Of a stretch of 64,000 nt of DNA, positions 1-8,433 are shown one piece after another. The DNA comes from Streptomyces sp. WMMC940. GTDB lineage: Bacteria > Actinomycetota > Actinomycetes > Streptomycetales > Streptomycetaceae. Under the pieces are notes generated by a model that did not search any database, had not been told where the DNA came from, and saw only the letters and a program-made list of their open reading frames with translations. The first letter of the stretch is position 1. The number at the start of each line of letters is the position of its first letter. The position numbers were made by a program, and so were the translations under genes. The DNA lies in contig NZ_JAPZBC010000001.1 in NCBI RefSeq assembly GCF_027460265.1, positions 5,250,001-5,314,000 on the forward strand, given 5' to 3'.

Positions 1-2
1 AT

Positions 3-1334
3 GCCGTCCCGTGGATGAAGCTCGGGAAGATCCCGTCCCTCATCAAGGCGGTCAACCGCACGATCGAGGCCGTCAAGGCCTTCAGGGCGGCCAAGAAGGC
101 TGCCGAGGCCGTGCTGAAGGCGGCCAAGGCAGCCGAGGCAACCGCACTGAAGGCCAAGAAGGCCGCTATCGAGAGGGCCAAGAAGGAGGCCGCCCAAAGA
201 GCGAAGAAGAAGGCCGCGGAAGCCGCCAAGAGAAAGGCCGACGAAGCGGCCGCCGCGAAGCGGAAGACGGGTAACTCCACCCAGAAGCAGTCCCAGGCCA
301 AGGCGGCGCCCAAGTCCTCCTCCCAGCCCGCAGCCGGCAAGGGCGGCGGAAGCAAGAGCTCCGGCGGCGGTGGCGGCGGCAAGTCCGGCGCCTCCTCCCG
401 CAGCAACGGAGGCTCCAGCGGTGGTGGCGGTTCCGGCAAGGCCAGCGGCGGCGGTGGCGGCGGTTCCTGCAGCACGGCCGACAACAGCTTCGTGCCCGGC
501 ACGAAGGTGTTGATGGCCGATGGTTCCACCAAGCCGATCGAGAAGGTCAAGACCGGCGACAAGATCAAGGCGACCGACCCGAGGACCGGGGAGACCCGGA
601 TCGAGACGGTCACCGCGGAGATCAAGGGTCAGGGCCTCAAGCACCTGGTTACCGTCACCATCGATGTCGACGGTGCGGCCGGCTCGAAGACGGCCCAGGT
701 CACCGCGACCGACGGCCACCCCTTCTGGGTCCCCGAACTCGGCAGGTGGATCGACGCCACCGACCTGACATCGGGCGAGTGGCTTCAGACCAGCACCGGT
801 ACCCATGTACAGGTCACCGCCGTCCGGCGGTGGACCGGTCAAGCCGCCAGGGTCCACAACCTGACCGTCTCGGACGTCCACACCTACTACGTGGTGGCGA
901 GCGGTGCCCCGATCCTGGTCCACAACTGTGGAAGGAGCCAGGACGGGTATCTGTACCGCGGTCTTGCCAGGGGTCACAACCGCTACGATGCCGCTGCTGA
1001 AGGCCGTGCGGTTCCCATCGGAGGCAACCGGACCATCGAACAGCACTCGGGTGCAAACCAGACGGACAGCAACTTCACGTCGTGGACGGATGACCCCGAC
1101 ACGGCCGCGGAAAGTGCCCAGACTCTGGGCGAGAACTGGGTTGGGGAAGGTGTGATGCTGCGCATCAGGGTGGCAAACATCGACCCTGCAATCGGGCCGT
1201 CGAGGAATATTCAGATCCACGACACGGAATATGAAAACTGGGGTGAAGACGAGCATCTCATTGTCGGTGAAATCGAGGCCGACGAGATCAGCTTCGACCT
1301 CGGGGAGACCTGGTCACCCGTCAGGCGGAGATGA
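3..1334 (+). CDS. Polymorphic toxin, 3' part: Hint pretoxin domain plus ART-like toxin domain (5' truncated by window)
   Basis: The frame is open to the left edge, so the true start lies outside the window; the first ATG seen is at 15. Counting from that ATG: residues 10-85 are Ala/Lys-rich and probably helical, 100-150 are a Gly/Ser linker, and 152-305 are a Hint (intein-like) autoprocessing domain. The Hint domain has Cys152, a TDGHPF motif (His235) and a closing HNC (303-305). Residues 306-439 are the releasable toxin. YRG (Arg315), FTSWT (Ser356) and EDE (411-413) fit the R-S-E pattern of ADP-ribosyltransferase toxins. Such proteins are exported and cleave off the C-terminal toxin on delivery. 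The Hint call is secure; the ART call is inferred from motifs only. Confidence 0.85.
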   Translation, partial: AVPWMKLGKIPSLIKAVNRTIEAVKAFRAAKKAAEAVLKAAKAAEATALKAKKAAIERAKKEAAQRAKKKAAEAAKRKADEAAAAKRKTGNSTQKQSQAKAAPKSSSQPAAGKGGGSKSSGGGGGGKSGASSRSNGGSSGGGGSGKASGGGGGGSCSTADNSFVPGTKVLMADGSTKPIEKVKTGDKIKATDPRTGETRIETVTAEIKGQGLKHLVTVTIDVDGAAGSKTAQVTATDGHPFWVPELGRWIDATDLTSGEWLQTSTGTHVQVTAVRRWTGQAARVHNLTVSDVHTYYVVASGAPILVHNCGRSQDGYLYRGLARGHNRYDAAAEGRAVPIGGNRTIEQHSGANQTDSNFTSWTDDPDTAAESAQTLGENWVGEGVMLRIRVANIDPAIGPSRNIQIHDTEYENWGEDEHLIVGEIEADEISFDLGETWSPVRRR

Positions 1335-1335
1335 G

Positions 1336-1716
1336 ATGAACGAAGTATCCGCGAGTGAACTGCTCGCCGCATGGGAGTCCGGATCCGAGGTCAGTGTACA
1401 GGCCAAAAATGCACTGCTTTCTGGAGCGCATTTCAACGTCTGGCTCGACCCCGTTCCGGCGCCGAGACTTCGGGGCGTCCTGCGCCGCAGGGTGACAGCC
1501 ACGCAACGGCGCGGCAGGACGGTCGTCGGGGCCACGGAATGCCTTGCGAATCTTGCCGAAATGGGCGAGCGGGGCCTTCTTGTGGGCTACGTGGACGACC
1601 GCGAACGAGCGGGATACTGGTTTCAGCTCTACGTCGATCCGCACCCGCTCAAAGTGATCGGATGCGTCGGGGTCGGCATCTCCCCCGGAGATGACCCCGT
1701 CACTGGTTCCGCATAA
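1336..1716 (+). CDS. Probable immunity protein for the upstream toxin
   Basis: A 126-residue protein starting one base after the toxin stop (TGA 1332-1334, ATG 1336), so the pair is almost certainly co-transcribed and translationally coupled. An in-frame ATG at 1231 lies inside the toxin gene and was rejected. The protein has no signal peptide or membrane segment. It is mixed alpha/beta with a conserved-looking C-terminal half (GYWFQLYVDPHPLKVIG). I recognise no named family. Position directly after a toxin C-terminus and before a strong terminator is the standard arrangement for a cognate immunity protein, which would bind and block the toxin in the cytoplasm. Confidence 0.7.
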   Translation: MNEVSASELLAAWESGSEVSVQAKNALLSGAHFNVWLDPVPAPRLRGVLRRRVTATQRRGRTVVGATECLANLAEMGERGLLVGYVDDRERAGYWFQLYVDPHPLKVIGCVGVGISPGDDPVTGSA

Positions 1717-1720
1717 GGAC

Positions 1721-1767
1721 CCAGCGGCCCCACCGGACCTCTTTCCGGTGGGGCCGCTGGTTTTTTT
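1721..1767 (+). terminator. Strong rho-independent terminator after toxin-immunity pair
   Basis: Perfect 16-bp stem (1721-1736 with 1745-1760), an 8-nt loop, then seven T residues (1761-1767). It starts 5 bases after the immunity stop and is the clearest intrinsic terminator in the window. Confidence 0.95.
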
Positions 1768-1791
1768 GACGGTTGACGGCGGGCTCGCCCC

Positions 1792-2436
1792 TCACCGCCC
1801 CCGCCCCTCCGCCTCCGACCTCAGCCCCTCCTCCATCACCGCCCGCGCGATCGGCGCCGCGTCCCCGCCCCCGCTGATGTCCGTGCGGTTCGCGTCCGCG
1901 TCCTCCACCACCACCGCGACCGCGACCGCCGGCTGGGCCGAGTCCGGGGTCTGGGCCCAGGCGATGAACCAGGCGTAGGGGGTGCCCGTGTTGCCGAGGC
2001 CGTGCTGGGCGGTGCCCGTCTTGCCGCCCACCCGGGCGTCGGAGATGGCGGCGTTGGTGCCGGTGCTGTCTTCGACCGCCGGGCCGCGGCCGTCGAGGCG
2101 TAGCCGGTCACCGGTGCGTACAACGGCCCCTTCGTGTACGTGCGTTGCGTTCCCAGCGCGGCTGCTGTCCACTGTCTAGGGAGCCGGGTTGACCGGATGG
2201 CCGTCCACCACGATCTCGCCGCGCGGCTGGCCCCAGCGCGTGACGGCGATCCGGCGGTTGGCCGGACTGTCGTCCAGCTCGTCCGCCTCCAGGACCATCA
2301 CCCGCGCCGCGTCGACGAGCAGCGCGATGAGCAGGACGAGGAGTCCGCCCGATCCGGATCCAGATCCCGGGAGCGCGTCGCCGCCGCCTGCGCACGGATC
2401 CCGGACCTCGACCCCGAGTGGATCGTCCCCGGCCAC
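1792..2436 (-). pseudogene. Remnant of a class B penicillin-binding protein (PbpA-like) with the middle deleted
   Basis: Read on the minus strand from 2436, the first part encodes a hydrophobic segment (LLVLLIALLVDA) and then NRRIAVTRWGQPRGEIVVDG, the N-terminal signature of PbpA-type transpeptidases. A TAG stop (2176-2178) follows. In the same frame, 2172-1792 encodes the C-terminal end of the transpeptidase domain: GGKTGTAQHG (the KTG box), PYAWFIAWAQ and a DISGGGDAAPIA tail. Intact PbpA is about 480-490 residues; roughly 250-300 central residues, including the SxxK and SxN boxes, are missing. The product cannot be an active enzyme. No partner cell-wall gene lies nearby. Confidence 0.85.
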
Positions 2437-2633
2437 GGACCGCTCATGACCCCGGACGACCTGCGGGGCTACATCACCGCCGGGCCGAGGAGATCACCGA
2501 CCCCGCGCTGCCGCTGTCCTTCTGGGGACTGCTCGACGAGATCCACGGAACGCTGCCCGCAGCCGGACGACTGGAACCGGCCCTGTCCGCCGCCACGCTC
2601 GCCCAGTACGCGCTGATGGAGGAGAACCGCTGA
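2368..2633 (+). pseudogene. Frameshifted remnant: MBL-fold hydrolase fragment joined to an orphan C-terminus
   Basis: One frame carries WIVPGHGPLMTPDDLRGYI (about 2416-2475), the PGHG motif and following helix of metallo-beta-lactamase-fold hydrolases. A different frame then continues with AEEITDPALPLSFWGLLDEI and ends YALMEENR at 2633. No single frame joins the two parts and no N-terminal metal-binding HxHxDH region is visible upstream, which is instead PbpA debris. It is either one gene with a frameshift or a junction of two deletions. Its stop overlaps the ATG of the next gene (TGATG), so the 3' piece was probably once co-translated with it. Confidence 0.5.
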
Positions 2634-3025
2634 TGACCGATGCCGACCACGTCCCGCTCGACAAGTACCAGGCGATGACCGAGGACGAGCTCTACGAGGA
2701 ACTGGGCCTGAGCCTGCTCGGCTCCGGCCCCGGTATGACGCCGGACGACCGGCGTGAGGCCCGCGGCTTCGGACGCGACTGGTTCCACAACCAGTACGAC
2801 CGGATCCGGCACGGCATCTGCCTCCACCCGAAGCTCCAGGGATACCGCAAGGACGGCTCCGACGTCCTGGTCGACGCAGGCGCCGTCTACGGCATCGCCG
2901 GCCACGTGGTCGACGATCCCGTCCAGGCGGCGATCGTCGGCGTGCTGGCCGTGCGCATCGGGCTGACGGTCTTCTGCGCCGGTGTCTCACCCGAGGAACC
3001 CCCTGGCGGGGCCTGCGGCCCCTGA
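2633..3025 (+). CDS. Hypothetical protein, 130 aa
   Basis: The start ATG (2633) overlaps the stop of the preceding remnant by one base. The N-terminal half is acidic and helical (MTEDELYEELGLSLLGSG, then a Trp/Tyr-rich stretch WFHNQYDRIRHGIC). The C-terminal half (about residues 80-115) is hydrophobic and could form one membrane helix or a buried core. I do not recognise the family. The layout of a short charged N-domain and a compact hydrophobic C-domain resembles effector-associated small proteins of Streptomyces, but that is only an impression. With its upstream partner broken, it may be an orphan. Confidence 0.5.
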   Translation: MTDADHVPLDKYQAMTEDELYEELGLSLLGSGPGMTPDDRREARGFGRDWFHNQYDRIRHGICLHPKLQGYRKDGSDVLVDAGAVYGIAGHVVDDPVQAAIVGVLAVRIGLTVFCAGVSPEEPPGGACGP

Positions 3026-3386
3026 CCGGCCGGTACACGGCGGTGCCCGACGGCGGAGCGCGCCGGGACAGGCGGGTGCGGAGTTCCAGCAGCCCGTGGC
3101 TGTGGTCTGCCCCGCGAAGGGGCGCCGGCCGCTCTGCCCGCAGAGGTTGGGACAGGCGATGGCGATCATGAACGTGTGATCCCGAAATGAGTGAGGGCCT
3201 CCTCCCGTCGTCAATGGGGGAGGGCCGTCCACAGTTTCAGGAAACCGGCAGGAACCACGCCCGGATTTCGATAGCGTGACGAATATGCCTGGATCGGGCG
3301 CCCGGGAGGGGTGGCGCCCCGATGGGGGTCGTCGGTGCCCGCAGGCCATCCGGTGACGCATGTGGGGGCAGGGGGCGGACACATCA
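3026..3386 (+). other. Intergenic region upstream of the GTPase operon
   Basis: No gene supported. An imperfect hairpin at 3196-3226 (11-bp arms with one mismatch and two G-T pairs, loop of 9) could be a weak terminator for the hypothetical gene. A patch of lower G+C at about 3263-3288 lies roughly 100 bases before the operon start and is the likeliest place for its promoter; no textbook -35/-10 pair is clear. Confidence 0.4.
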
Positions 3387-5675
3387 GTGGGAAACAACAA
3401 GGAACGACTCGACGCGGTGCTGCGCAGGCGCCGGGAGCATCTTCCCGTGGTTGACGAACAGATCGATCGATGGCGCCAAGTCGGGCGGCTGGTCATGGAA
3501 CTGGGAGCTGCGACCGCGGCTGTCCGCTCGGCCGGCCAGGAGAGCCCGGCGCACGCCGTGCTGGACTCACTGGACACGGCAGCGATGGGACGAGCGGCAC
3601 AGGACTGCCTGGACGTCCTGGCCACCGTCCGCAGCAGGGTGAGCAGGAGCACCGTCAACATCGGCGTGAGCGGCCGCGCCCGCAACGGAAAGAGCACGCT
3701 GCTGCAGTCGCTGTCCGGACTCGACGATCGTCAGATACCGAGCGGCCGCGGCCAGCCCGTGACGGCCGTCCGCAGTCGGATCTACCACTCCGCCACCGAC
3801 CGCGGCGCACGGTTGACGATGCACACCGAAACCTCGTTCATCCAGGACGTGATCGCTCCGTACCACACCGAGCTCGGAATCCAGCCGACGCCGTGCAACC
3901 TGCCGGAGTTCGCGAGCTTCGGCTATCCGCGCCCCGCCGACGGCGTGGGCGGGCCCGACCAGCCCCGGCTGGCACCGATCCTGGCTCGGGTGCGCGAGGC
4001 GCAGGAGGCCCTCGACTCGTACCGGCAGAACCTCACCGGGGAGGTGCGCACCGTGGACCTCTCGGACATCAGGGAGTGGGTGGCCTATCCGGAATCCGGC
4101 CCGGTGCCCGTGAAACGGCCGTACCTGGCGGTCAGGGACGCGGCGATCACGTGCCCTTTCCCCATCGAGGACGTGACCGCGCTGGGGCTTGTGGACATGC
4201 CCGGCCTGGGCGAACTGGTGCCGGAGGCCGAGGCGCACCACCTGGACGGTCTGCGCAACGACGTGGACTTCGTCATCGTCGTCAAGCGGCCCACGGACAC
4301 CAACTCCATGTGGGCGGAGGAGGACGCCCGCGCCCTGCAGTTGATCGGCAGCGTCTGCACCGTGGCCGACGTACGGGACTTCACCCTGGTCCTGGTCAAC
4401 ACGGGCGACTGCCTGCCTGAGAACATCAAGGCCCTCGAGGCCGACCTGCGGGAACGGCTGAACGGCCCGGACACCGACCGGGGTTACTGGGTGGTCCTCG
4501 CGGATGGAGCCGACTCCGACGCCGTGCGCGACGAGGTCCTCCAGCCGGTCCTGGAACACCTGGCGACCGCCCTGCCGCGTATGGACGAGGCGGTCATCGA
4601 GGACGCGGTGGCGGTCTGCCGCGAGCGCAGGGACCGCATCGTGGCGGAACTGGCCGCCTGGTCCGCCACGCTTCGCGCCGTGGCGGTCCCCACCTCCACG
4701 GAACTGACCATCGCCCGCGCCGAGGAACTGCGCGAAGAAGTGGCCGCCTCCCTCCAGGGATGGGTCGACACGCTGCGCGTCCGGGCCGAGGACGACTACG
4801 AGGACACCGAGTTCTCAGAGCGCGTCGGCGAGGTCCACCGGAGTGTCCGTGCATGGGTGCTCAGCGGATTCGGCGAAGGCGCCGAGGCGTGGAGGGAGCG
4901 GGCACTCAAACGCTTCCGCGTGGACCGGGCGTCCCTCCCCTTCGCCTCCGCGGAGCTGAACCGGGTGCGGGTGGAGATGGCGCGCCGTTTCTCGGCCGTG
5001 GACGACCTCCTCATGCGCCGCCAAGACGAGTACTGGGCGGGCCTGGTCGCCGCCCTCGGACCCAGGCTGGCACTGGTCGTCGACGGCACGGCCGACTGCG
5101 CAGCCCCCGGCCGGCCCCAGGACTTCCTGCCGGCCCTGGCCAGGGCCCTTAGGGAGGCGCCTGACCCCTGCCCGGTCCTGGCCGAGACACTCGACTTCGC
5201 GCTGGACGTACGACTCGACTACCGCACCCGAGTGCTGCCCCGGCTGCGTCGCGCCCTGGGTGTGCTGCACCCGGAAACGGACGACCCCTCCAGGGAGAAC
5301 GGCCCCACGACCCTGCTCGCCGTGCCACGGACGGAAGAAGGCGCCGAACTGCTGCTGGAAAGGGTCACCCAGCTGGCCCGGCAGGCCGCGTACGACGCCC
5401 AGGCGGTTCTGGCCCAGGAGCCGGAGACGGCAGCCCAGGCGCTGTTCGCCTACGGCGAGCAGTTCGAGGACGCCTTTGTGCGGTCGGAGTCGTCCCAGGC
5501 CGAGTTCAGGCGCCTTGTGGACGGGTTCCAGGACCGCATGTGGCCTGGCGACGGCGCAGGACCGCAGGCGGCGCCCGCGCAGGTGCGTCGCCTCCGGTCC
5601 CTGGTCGTGGAACTGCGCAACCTGATCATCGACACGGATCCGCGTGCTGTTCCGGCAGGAGGGAGCGGACGTTGA
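3387..5675 (+). CDS. Dynamin-like large GTPase, first gene of a four-gene conflict-type operon
   Basis: Start taken at GTG 3387, which follows a G-rich ribosome binding site (about 3363-3378); the in-frame ATG at 3360 has no clear site before it. The product is about 762 residues. Counted from 3387: residues 1-90 are helical; G1 is GVSGRARNGKS (93-103); a G2 Thr lies near 126; G3 is DMPG (270-273); a G4-like NTGD is at 338-341. A long helical region follows (about 400-760), rich in Glu/Arg and resembling a dynamin stalk. No strong membrane helix is seen. Family knowledge: bacterial dynamin-like proteins bind GTP and remodel or sense membranes, some in phage defence. Its stop overlaps the next start (TTGA). 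Confidence 0.8.
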   Translation: MGNNKERLDAVLRRRREHLPVVDEQIDRWRQVGRLVMELGAATAAVRSAGQESPAHAVLDSLDTAAMGRAAQDCLDVLATVRSRVSRSTVNIGVSGRARNGKSTLLQSLSGLDDRQIPSGRGQPVTAVRSRIYHSATDRGARLTMHTETSFIQDVIAPYHTELGIQPTPCNLPEFASFGYPRPADGVGGPDQPRLAPILARVREAQEALDSYRQNLTGEVRTVDLSDIREWVAYPESGPVPVKRPYLAVRDAAITCPFPIEDVTALGLVDMPGLGELVPEAEAHHLDGLRNDVDFVIVVKRPTDTNSMWAEEDARALQLIGSVCTVADVRDFTLVLVNTGDCLPENIKALEADLRERLNGPDTDRGYWVVLADGADSDAVRDEVLQPVLEHLATALPRMDEAVIEDAVAVCRERRDRIVAELAAWSATLRAVAVPTSTELTIARAEELREEVAASLQGWVDTLRVRAEDDYEDTEFSERVGEVHRSVRAWVLSGFGEGAEAWRERALKRFRVDRASLPFASAELNRVRVEMARRFSAVDDLLMRRQDEYWAGLVAALGPRLALVVDGTADCAAPGRPQDFLPALARALREAPDPCPVLAETLDFALDVRLDYRTRVLPRLRRALGVLHPETDDPSRENGPTTLLAVPRTEEGAELLLERVTQLARQAAYDAQAVLAQEPETAAQALFAYGEQFEDAFVRSESSQAEFRRLVDGFQDRMWPGDGAGPQAAPAQVRRLRSLVVELRNLIIDTDPRAVPAGGSGR

Positions 5676-6826
5676 CGCTGTCATTCAAGGCGTCGATGGT
5701 GGGGCCGTCCAGGGTCGGCAAGACGACTCTGCTCACCGCCATCCTGGCCGAGACCGAGACCATGCTCGCGGGCAGCGGCATCAGCCTCATCATGGACGAG
5801 GCGACCGAGATGAGGGTCCGCAAGAACCGCAAGGACCTACGACGGGCAATCGAGGCACGTGAGTTCGACGCCGCCTCGCTCGGCGGCAGCCAGTCGATGG
5901 CCCTGTACGACGTGGGCCTGCAAGCAGTCGGGGACGACTCGGCAGGGATCCCCTTCAGCATTCTCGACTACCCGGGCGGATGGCTCGACCCCTCCATGCG
6001 CGCCCGCGCGCCCCAGGCCAAGGAGAACTGGGCCGCGTGCGAGGCGCACATCACCGAAAGCCTGATGCTGCTGGTCCCCGTGGAGGCGGCCGTCCTGATG
6101 GAGGCGGTGACCCCGGCGCAGCGCCGGGCGGCAGCCGATCTGCTGGGCTTCGAGGATGTACAGGCGATGGCCCGTAAGTGGGCTCGCGCACGCAACCTGC
6201 CCGAACACCGGGACGAGCCGGCCGTATTGGTGCTCGCCCCGTTGAAGTGCGAGAAGTACTTCGACGACAACGGCGGCAAGGGGCGGGAGGGTGCACGACT
6301 GCGGCAACTGGTGCGGGAGAAGTACAAGACGATCGTCCGCGTGGTGCAGGAGGAGACGAAGAACCGCAGCGTTCGGGTGATCTACGCCCCCATCGACACC
6401 TACGGATGCGTGGACCTGATGGAGGGGGAGTGGATCGAGATGCGCGACGCCGACGGTGATCCCACTCTGGACTTCCGCGGCCACTACCGGTTCCGGGAGA
6501 TACCGCCCGAAGTCAGGCCAAAGGCCGCCGGCACCGTCATGCAGGAGTTGTGCCGGTGCGTCGTCTCCGGCCAGGAAACCATGGAACGGCGGCGGGCCGC
6601 GGCCGCGATGGCCACGTACCAGGCGGCCCTCGAGCGGCAGTCGGAACCGAAGGGGTTCTGGGGGGCGCTGGACTACTACGTCTTCGGTGAGGCGCTGGAG
6701 AACAGGAATACGCGGCTGGGCAGCCAACAGGTCATGACGGAGACCGCGCGCCGCCAGGAGCAGTTGAAGGCCGTGCTGGAGCGGATCGCCAGGGAACCCG
6801 CCGACGAGCGAGTGGAGGAGTGGTGA
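5672..6826 (+). CDS. TRAFAC-type GTPase (DO-GTPase-like) with DYPGG motif
   Basis: The start is TTG 5672, overlapping the previous stop by four bases (TTGA); this places the P-loop at residues 11-18, as expected for the family. No good ATG exists before the P-loop, and an upstream in-frame ATG (5540) lies well inside the first GTPase gene. The protein is 384 residues. GPSRVGKT is the P-loop and FSILDYPGGW (96-105) the switch II/G3 motif. APLKCEK (about 189-195) occupies the G4 position but is not a canonical NKxD. The C-terminus is charged and helical. DYPGG next to a second GTPase recalls the double-GTPase families described in bacterial conflict operons; assignment to a particular Pfam family is not certain. 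Confidence 0.75.
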   Translation: MTLSFKASMVGPSRVGKTTLLTAILAETETMLAGSGISLIMDEATEMRVRKNRKDLRRAIEAREFDAASLGGSQSMALYDVGLQAVGDDSAGIPFSILDYPGGWLDPSMRARAPQAKENWAACEAHITESLMLLVPVEAAVLMEAVTPAQRRAAADLLGFEDVQAMARKWARARNLPEHRDEPAVLVLAPLKCEKYFDDNGGKGREGARLRQLVREKYKTIVRVVQEETKNRSVRVIYAPIDTYGCVDLMEGEWIEMRDADGDPTLDFRGHYRFREIPPEVRPKAAGTVMQELCRCVVSGQETMERRRAAAAMATYQAALERQSEPKGFWGALDYYVFGEALENRNTRLGSQQVMTETARRQEQLKAVLERIAREPADERVEEW

Positions 6827-7629
6827 GAGGTCGGATGCGCGCCCACCTGATGACCCGGGGCACCCTGCGAGGCCAGGACTACACGTTCCTCGGTGAACCT
6901 CCGGCCGAACAATGGTGGGACACGGTCGCCCCCTGGGTCTTCCTGGAGAGCGAGGAACTGATCGTCCGGCGGCGCGGAGGAGACACCACGGGCCTCGTGA
7001 TAAGTGGCATCCCCTCGCGGCGCACCGATGTGCTCGGCACCCGCGTCCGGCACACGGTCGTGGTGAACGAGGCGCACCACGACCGGCAACTCGCTCTGTG
7101 GCTGGTGCGCTGTGGGCTGGATGACAGAGAACGAGGAAGGCTGGGGGAAGTCCTGGACGCCGCCTTCGACGGCGACTTCGTGGACGCCGTCATGTCCGGC
7201 GCGGACGAGGACGTCGAGATCCGGCTGCTCGACGCGCTTCGTCAAGCGGCCGAGGTCGCAGTCGAGGAGGAGACGGAGAAGGACATCACAGGATCGTGGG
7301 CGGGCGCCGTCCACGACGCAGTGGCGACCCGGGCCTTCCTGGCACGCGTCCGGCGCCTGCTGGCGGACGGGGCGCCCGGGTACGCCTTCACGACGCACGC
7401 CCTGGGCAGCCTCGACGGCGTGAAGCGAGTAGCGTCGACACTGCCGGACGACATCGCGGTCCTACTCCACGACAGCGACCTGCGGGGAGTCGAACGGCTG
7501 GGAAAAGCATCCCTCCCGGCACCGCGCCGGGATGGGACCACCAGCGGCAGAAGGACTCGCGCGATGGTGCTGGCGCTCGCCGGTGCGGCGATGGCACTGG
7601 CAGTCTGGTGGCTGATCCGGCAACTCTGA
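6823..7629 (+). CDS. Operon protein C: unknown soluble domain with C-terminal membrane anchor
   Basis: Starts at GTG 6823, overlapping the GTPase stop (GTGA); ATG 6835 with GAGAGG before it is an alternative. About 268 residues. Residues 1-95 form a beta-rich unit (RGTLRGQDYTFLGEPP, then LIVRRRGGD). An acidic helical middle follows (95-225). Residues about 245-262 are one hydrophobic helix (MVLALAGAAMALAVWWLI) with an Arg-rich stretch before it, so the protein is probably tail-anchored with its bulk in the cytoplasm. The family is not recognised. Fixed position after two GTPases suggests a GTPase partner or regulator that ties the complex to the membrane. Confidence 0.65.
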   Translation: MRGRMRAHLMTRGTLRGQDYTFLGEPPAEQWWDTVAPWVFLESEELIVRRRGGDTTGLVISGIPSRRTDVLGTRVRHTVVVNEAHHDRQLALWLVRCGLDDRERGRLGEVLDAAFDGDFVDAVMSGADEDVEIRLLDALRQAAEVAVEEETEKDITGSWAGAVHDAVATRAFLARVRRLLADGAPGYAFTTHALGSLDGVKRVASTLPDDIAVLLHDSDLRGVERLGKASLPAPRRDGTTSGRRTRAMVLALAGAAMALAVWWLIRQL

Positions 7630-8345
7630 TGTCGTCGCTGGCAGCCGAGCTCGAAAGCCCGGAGGACCGCTACACACTGGAGTTCTCCCTTCCAGGGCGG
7701 TCCTTGGCCGCGAAGCGGCGCTACCAGCTCGACGCAGCGATCTTCCTGCCCTTGGTCAAGGGCATCGTGCACCTGGAACGCGGGGCGCGCTTCGTCGAAG
7801 GCCGCGTAGTCCTGCTCGAGCGGCACAGGAAGCCGCATCAGGGCGAGGGATGGCACAAGGGCGAATACGTGTTCACCGTGCAGGGCAGTCCCGAGGAGAT
7901 CCGCGTCGAGTTCGACCTGTCCTTCACAAAGGGACTGGGTGAGGTGATCACCTCCTTCCTGGAAGCTGTCAGCCCGCATGAGTCCGACGACCTGTGCCGC
8001 CGCCTCGCCCGCCTCCTGCTGCGCGTCGATGAGCGAGTGGAACGGGCCGACAGCCTGTGCGACCGACTTGCCGAGGCGGAAGACCCCGCCGGCCGACTGG
8101 CGCATGCCGAAGCCCTGTGGGTCCACGCTCGGCTGCTGCTTCTCATCGGCCAGGACGCAGCGGGCGCGGAACGCGCCGCTGAGGGATCGTCGCAGGTCGC
8201 ACTATCAGGTCTGCCGACCAGCCCCCGTATGTCCCAGTCCGGGGAGGTGCTCGCTTCCGCCCTGAGGTGGTTCCGGCGGAGGGAGGCCGCGGAACGCGTC
8301 AGAAGGTGCCTGCTCGATGCCCCCGCCGACGGAAGGGAAGCCTGA
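7629..8345 (+). CDS. Operon protein D: unknown accessory protein
   Basis: The ATG at 7629 overlaps the previous stop by one base (TGATG). The protein is 238 residues. The N-terminal half is beta-rich with alternating hydrophobics (DAAIFLPLVKGIVHLERG, then GEYVFTVQGS), and the C-terminal half is helical and Arg/Glu-rich (about 115-235). No signal peptide, membrane helix or catalytic motif is visible, and no family is recognised. As the last gene of the overlapping set it is probably made in fixed ratio with the GTPases and may be a structural or sensor subunit. A gene remnant begins soon after the stop. Confidence 0.6.
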   Translation: MSSLAAELESPEDRYTLEFSLPGRSLAAKRRYQLDAAIFLPLVKGIVHLERGARFVEGRVVLLERHRKPHQGEGWHKGEYVFTVQGSPEEIRVEFDLSFTKGLGEVITSFLEAVSPHESDDLCRRLARLLLRVDERVERADSLCDRLAEAEDPAGRLAHAEALWVHARLLLLIGQDAAGAERAAEGSSQVALSGLPTSPRMSQSGEVLASALRWFRRREAAERVRRCLLDAPADGREA

Positions 8346-8433
8346 TCGAGGCGAGCCGGGCCTGACTGCTTGCAGGCGCACGTGTGAAGAAGAGGGGGTG
8401 ACCCAGCCCGAGCGGACCAAGACGCGCTGAGGG

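Noticed and set aside
1231..1335. N-terminal extension of the immunity protein from ATG 1231
   Set aside because: It overlaps the toxin domain by 100 bases; ATG 1336 directly after the toxin stop fits better.
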